DNA of 62,778 bases from Mycobacterium sp. shizuoka-1 (GTDB taxonomy: Bacteria > Actinomycetota > Actinomycetes > Mycobacteriales > Mycobacteriaceae), in contig NZ_BEWG01000015.1 of NCBI RefSeq assembly GCF_002723835.1, positions 1 through 62,778 of the forward strand, read 5' to 3'. Within the stretch, counting starts at the first letter, position 1; every line of letters begins with the position of its first letter. Shown here in pieces: positions 60,389-62,778 of the stretch. Both the position numbers and the translations under genes were made by a program. Under the pieces are notes generated by a model, which saw nothing but the letters and a program-made list of their open reading frames with translations, searched no databases and was not told the DNA's origin.

Positions 60389-61453
60389 ATGTCTGCCGGC
60401 GGTGCGGCTCCGTCGTTGTCTCAGGTCCGCGCCTGGGACACCGGGCACCTGGCCGAGGCCGCCGACCGATGGACCCAGCGCGCCACCCGGTGGGAGGCTG
60501 CGTTCACCGATGTGTCGGCGCAGATCGCCAGCCCCGGTGGGACGCCCTGGGACGGGGTGGCCGCCGAAGCCGCGCAGCAGCGGGCCTACACGGACCGGCT
60601 CACGGTCACCGGGCTGGCGGATCGGCTCCACGATGCCGCCGGAGTCGCACGGCGCGGAGCGGATCAGATCGGCTACGCCAGGCAACGAGTCCTCGAGTCC
60701 GTGCGCGCCGCCGAGCAATCCGGATTCACTGTCGGCGAGCACTTTTCAGTGACCAGCCGAGAAGCCGTCAGCTCAGTCCGGCTCGCCGCGCGGCAGGCCC
60801 AAGCGAACGCGTTCGCCGCCCAGATTCGCGAACGCGTCGGCGAGCTGATTGCCGCCGACCGACAGGCAGCGGCCGAAATAGCGCGCGCGACAACGGGTAT
60901 CGGGGATGCTACGTTCGACGGCAATCAACGCGCAGATGGCGACGGCGCGGTGAGACTCGTCGACTTCAAACAGTCACCCGACGGTGGATATGGCAGCTAT
61001 CACTACGGCTACTCCTTCAGCACCTCGGAGAGCTGGACCAAAGAACAGATAATGAGCGAGATCCAAAAGCACTTCAACAACTACTTCACCTTCACTGCGG
61101 ACCAGGGTGAACTGACCACCGGCGCCGTCCTGAACTTGAAGGGACCATTGGGTGAGGCCGAGCCGGTAAAGGTCACGAGCATCACCCCCGACAGCTTTTC
61201 CTTCATTTCCCTTCCTGGACACAATGAAGGTGCTGGCCGCACAATAACTTTCAGCATCGTGCCGTCGAAAGACAACCCCGTTCCGGGAAGGCTCAGCTGG
61301 GAATTGCGAGTGGCTGCTGGCGGTCCGCTCTCGAAAGGCAGCTTGGTGCCGGGCGCAAGCTGGTTGAATAAGGGCGTCTGGCAGGTATTTGCGGACAACC
61401 TTCAAACACGGCTACCCGCGGCGCCCGCACGACCGGGGCTGGCGATGGCGTGA
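60389..61453 (+). CDS. large WxG-type putative type VII effector with divergent C-terminal domain
   Basis: A 354-residue protein. Residues 1-165 are helical and Ala-rich with PWDG at 53-56 (the W-x-G turn), as in EspA/ESX substrates. A Gly/Asp-rich hinge (DFKQSPDGGYGSYHYGYSFS) near 190-210 leads into a 145-residue beta-rich domain (EIQKHFNNYFTFTADQGEL, then ISLPGHNEGAGRTITFSIV) of unknown family, encoded by less GC-rich DNA. The architecture resembles polymorphic effectors, secretion part plus variable activity part. No catalytic motif of a known toxin is seen. Confidence 0.72.
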   Translation: MSAGGAAPSLSQVRAWDTGHLAEAADRWTQRATRWEAAFTDVSAQIASPGGTPWDGVAAEAAQQRAYTDRLTVTGLADRLHDAAGVARRGADQIGYARQRVLESVRAAEQSGFTVGEHFSVTSREAVSSVRLAARQAQANAFAAQIRERVGELIAADRQAAAEIARATTGIGDATFDGNQRADGDGAVRLVDFKQSPDGGYGSYHYGYSFSTSESWTKEQIMSEIQKHFNNYFTFTADQGELTTGAVLNLKGPLGEAEPVKVTSITPDSFSFISLPGHNEGAGRTITFSIVPSKDNPVPGRLSWELRVAAGGPLSKGSLVPGASWLNKGVWQVFADNLQTRLPAAPARPGLAMA

Positions 61454-61722
61454 TGGCCACCCGAAAGCGTGCAGTGATCGCCGCCATCGTCGGTGCGGCT
61501 GCCGGCTACCTCATCTGGCTCGGAGCGACGACGATCATCGTCGCGACTGTGCCAACCCGCTATTGGGTGATGTCGGTTGCCGTCCTGTTGGCCGCACTCG
61601 CCGCGGGCGCCTTCACGATGGCCGTGCGTTATAAGGGCACCGCCAAGGCCATGGCGTTCTGGTGTGCGCCGGCGTTACCGATACTGGTGAGCCTGTATTT
61701 GCTCATTCTGGTTGTGACATGA
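61453..61722 (+). CDS. small membrane protein 1 of the cassette
   Basis: An 89-residue protein with three hydrophobic helices (AVIAAIVGAAAGYLIWLGAT, YWVMSVAVLLAALAAGAFTM, ALPILVSLYLLILVVT). ATG 61453 overlaps the effector stop by one base; its stop overlaps the next ATG as ATGA. No family recognised. Position immediately after the effector fits a membrane immunity or accessory protein. Confidence 0.65.
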   Translation: MATRKRAVIAAIVGAAAGYLIWLGATTIIVATVPTRYWVMSVAVLLAALAAGAFTMAVRYKGTAKAMAFWCAPALPILVSLYLLILVVT

Positions 61723-62042
61723 GGGGGCCGCTGCCGTTGTCCGGCAAGGCTTCCTGGTCGGTGGCCACGTGGACGCTGCCCTTTGTCGTTCAGCCGCTGC
61801 TGGGCGTGGTGCTTGTCGCGATGTGGCTCCTGGGTAAGACGGGGTTGCCCAACAACACCTTTGCCAGCCAGCGCACGCTCGTGCTGCTGGCGACGGGAAT
61901 AGCGGTGATCGTCGCGCTGGTCTGCGCCGGCCTGCTGTTCCCGCGGAAGTCACCGACCGCGCGCGGTCTCGCCTTGAGTACGGCGGGATCGGCCGCCCTT
62001 GTCGCGATCGGGGCGGTGGCATATGCCTGCTGGCTTTTCTGA
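61719..62042 (+). CDS. small membrane protein 2 of the cassette
   Basis: A 107-residue protein with three helices (LPFVVQPLLGVVLVAMWLLG, LVLLATGIAVIVALVCAGLL, AALVAIGAVAYACWLF). ATG 61719 in a 4-bp overlap; the 3' end overlaps the following gene by 20 bp. Unknown family; tightly coupled to its neighbours. Confidence 0.62.
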   Translation: MRGPLPLSGKASWSVATWTLPFVVQPLLGVVLVAMWLLGKTGLPNNTFASQRTLVLLATGIAVIVALVCAGLLFPRKSPTARGLALSTAGSAALVAIGAVAYACWLF

Positions 62043-62346
62043 TGACCCGCCCGACGAGCGCCCGACGAGCGAGAAATACGGCAGGGCAGGCTTTGTCGCG
62101 ACGTCACTGACCGTGCTCGTGCTGGAGTTCATCACCTGGGTCTTCCTGCTGTACTGGTACTTTCTGCCGGTCACCGCCGTGCCGGCCGCGGCGCTCGCCG
62201 CGCTGATCGGGTACCTGCTCAAGCGATCACGTGGGACAGCCGCACAAGTCGGGCAGGGCATTCTCATCGGCGCCTTGGCTGCCCCGCTCACGATGGCGAT
62301 CTTCATTCCCGCCTGGATCCTGGCCCAAGCGATCGGTCCGCTGTGA
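62023..62346 (+). CDS. small membrane protein 3 of the cassette
   Basis: A 107-residue protein: acidic hydrophilic N-terminus (FSDDPPDERPTSEKYG) and two or three helices (LVLEFITWVFLLYWYFLPVT, ILIGALAAPLTMAIFIPAWI). ATG 62023 lies within the previous gene; a start further in is possible. Last gene of the unit. Confidence 0.58.
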   Translation: MPAGFSDDPPDERPTSEKYGRAGFVATSLTVLVLEFITWVFLLYWYFLPVTAVPAAALAALIGYLLKRSRGTAAQVGQGILIGALAAPLTMAIFIPAWILAQAIGPL

Positions 62347-62375
62347 CGCCGAGCGTGTGGGTTATCGGTGAAATT
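62347..62375 (-). repeat. conserved intergenic motif, copy B, in an imperfect inverted repeat
   Basis: On the minus strand this reads AATTTCACCGATAACCCAC then ACGCTCGGCG, 26 of 29 bases identical to 59533-59561. A diverged plus-strand third copy (ACCGACGACAACCCCCACGC, 62385-62404) follows, so the region is an imperfect inverted repeat centred on GAAATTTC (62370-62377). It immediately follows the cassette's last stop. Confidence 0.5.
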
Positions 62376-62523
62376 TCGTGAGATACCGACGACAACCCCC
62401 ACGCTGAGGCACCCGTCAGCGATCCTGCGCCACCGCTGTGAATCACTGAGGAGGCATCGCGATTCCCAGGAAACTGGCCTACCCTGGCGGTTTGCACACA
62501 CAGCGCGGTAGGCCAGGGGGTAC

Positions 62524-62778
62524 ATGATGACGACCGCTTCGACAGGCACTCGACGGCTGCTGTATGCCGCAGTCGGATTGGTGATCGCGGCCGCCCCCGC
62601 GGTCGCCGTCTTCGCCGGTATCGGTGCGCCCGCGCCGCGGCTGGCCGCCCAGTGCCAGGACACCGACACCGAGGACAGTTTCTCGATGGACTGCGCGCCG
62701 ACGATCATCCCCGACACCAGCGACCAGCTCACCGAGGCCGAGGTCGCCGAGCCCGGCTTCAACGCGGTGCCCCACGAC
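62524..62778 (+). CDS. small secreted protein, Ibp1-like, 3' end off the window
   Basis: ATG 62524 or 62527 opens a frame that runs to the window end without a stop (85 codons). Signal LLYAAVGLVIAAAPAVAVFA; the mature part starts near PAPRLAAQCQDTDTEDSFSM and has two Cys (CQDT, MDCAPT) and a conserved-looking TIIPDTSDQLTEAEVAEPGF. It resembles the intersectin-EH-binding protein (Ibp1) type of small mycobacterial secreted protein, a weak recognition. Function unknown. Confidence 0.6.
   Translation, partial: MMTTASTGTRRLLYAAVGLVIAAAPAVAVFAGIGAPAPRLAAQCQDTDTEDSFSMDCAPTIIPDTSDQLTEAEVAEPGFNAVPHD

Overview
The window is high-GC actinobacterial chromosome, almost certainly from a mycobacterium (Mycobacterium/Mycolicibacterium). 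The evidence is a 13E12-type DUF222/HNH protein, the galactan-export genes wzt-glfT1-wzm, the proteasome activator Bpa ending in GQYL, the TcrX/TcrY two-component pair, a PGRS-type glycine/asparagine-rich protein, an EspC-like type VII secretion substrate and many leaderless or GTG starts. From memory, gene order follows the M. tuberculosis block Rv3783 down to Rv3752c, interrupted by insertions. No database was consulted; all homology statements rest on recognising sequence.

Layout. 1-5528: a 13E12 protein running off the left edge, two alpha/beta hydrolases and a large LuxR-type (LAL) regulator. 5533-10600: the cell-wall galactan exporter and its glycosyltransferase, Bpa, and a large membrane glycosyltransferase-like protein. 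10698-19820: a PLP-type aminotransferase homologue lacking its lysine, a quinone oxidoreductase, a MarR regulator, tRNA-Ser(TGA), a crotonase (EchA21-like), an APC permease, cysE-cysK, a DinB-like protein and an aromatic/histidinol-phosphate aminotransferase. 19939-21427: tRNA-Ser(GCT) and tRNA-Arg(ACG), followed by a 1.3 kb integration scar bounded by a 32-bp direct repeat. It holds two tyrosine-recombinase tails and a lipoprotein whose best start is ATT. 21407-25355: two GT2 glycosyltransferases and a PqqD-fold protein, divergent from an OafA/SGNH acyltransferase. 25413-31599: small proteins, a phosphotransferase/acyl-CoA dehydrogenase/SDR operon, a ThrE-type exporter and DUF1622. 31729-38932: tcrX-tcrY directly followed by GT39, GT2-GtrA and GT39 genes. 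39005-45089: a secreted phosphoesterase, a PGRS protein without a PE domain and an alkylsulfatase-like protein.

45098-52768: two divergent gene sets around a perfect 21-bp palindrome, with two LvaA/ACAD10-11-like phosphotransferases, an acyl-CoA dehydrogenase, an SDR, a quinone oxidoreductase, a TetR regulator, a CaiB-type CoA-transferase and a histidine phosphatase. Together with the operon at 26403-29364 this suggests catabolism of 4-hydroxyacyl-CoA-type or branched acids. 52765-59339: a LapA-domain protein, the ProXVWZ osmoprotectant importer, a glycolipid-binding-fold protein, TyrA and the TadA pair. 59368-62778: tRNA-Ser(CGA) with a terminator, a secreted protein, then a compact five-gene unit: an EspC-like protein, a WxG-type large protein with a divergent C-terminal domain, and three small membrane proteins. 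It looks like a type VII secretion effector/immunity-style cassette. The window ends in a truncated secreted protein.

Best candidates for something undescribed are the 60101-62346 type VII cassette, the PqqD-GT2-GT2 cluster beside the tRNA-Arg integration scar, the signal-peptide-led PGRS protein without PE, and the TcrXY-coupled membrane glycosyltransferase set.
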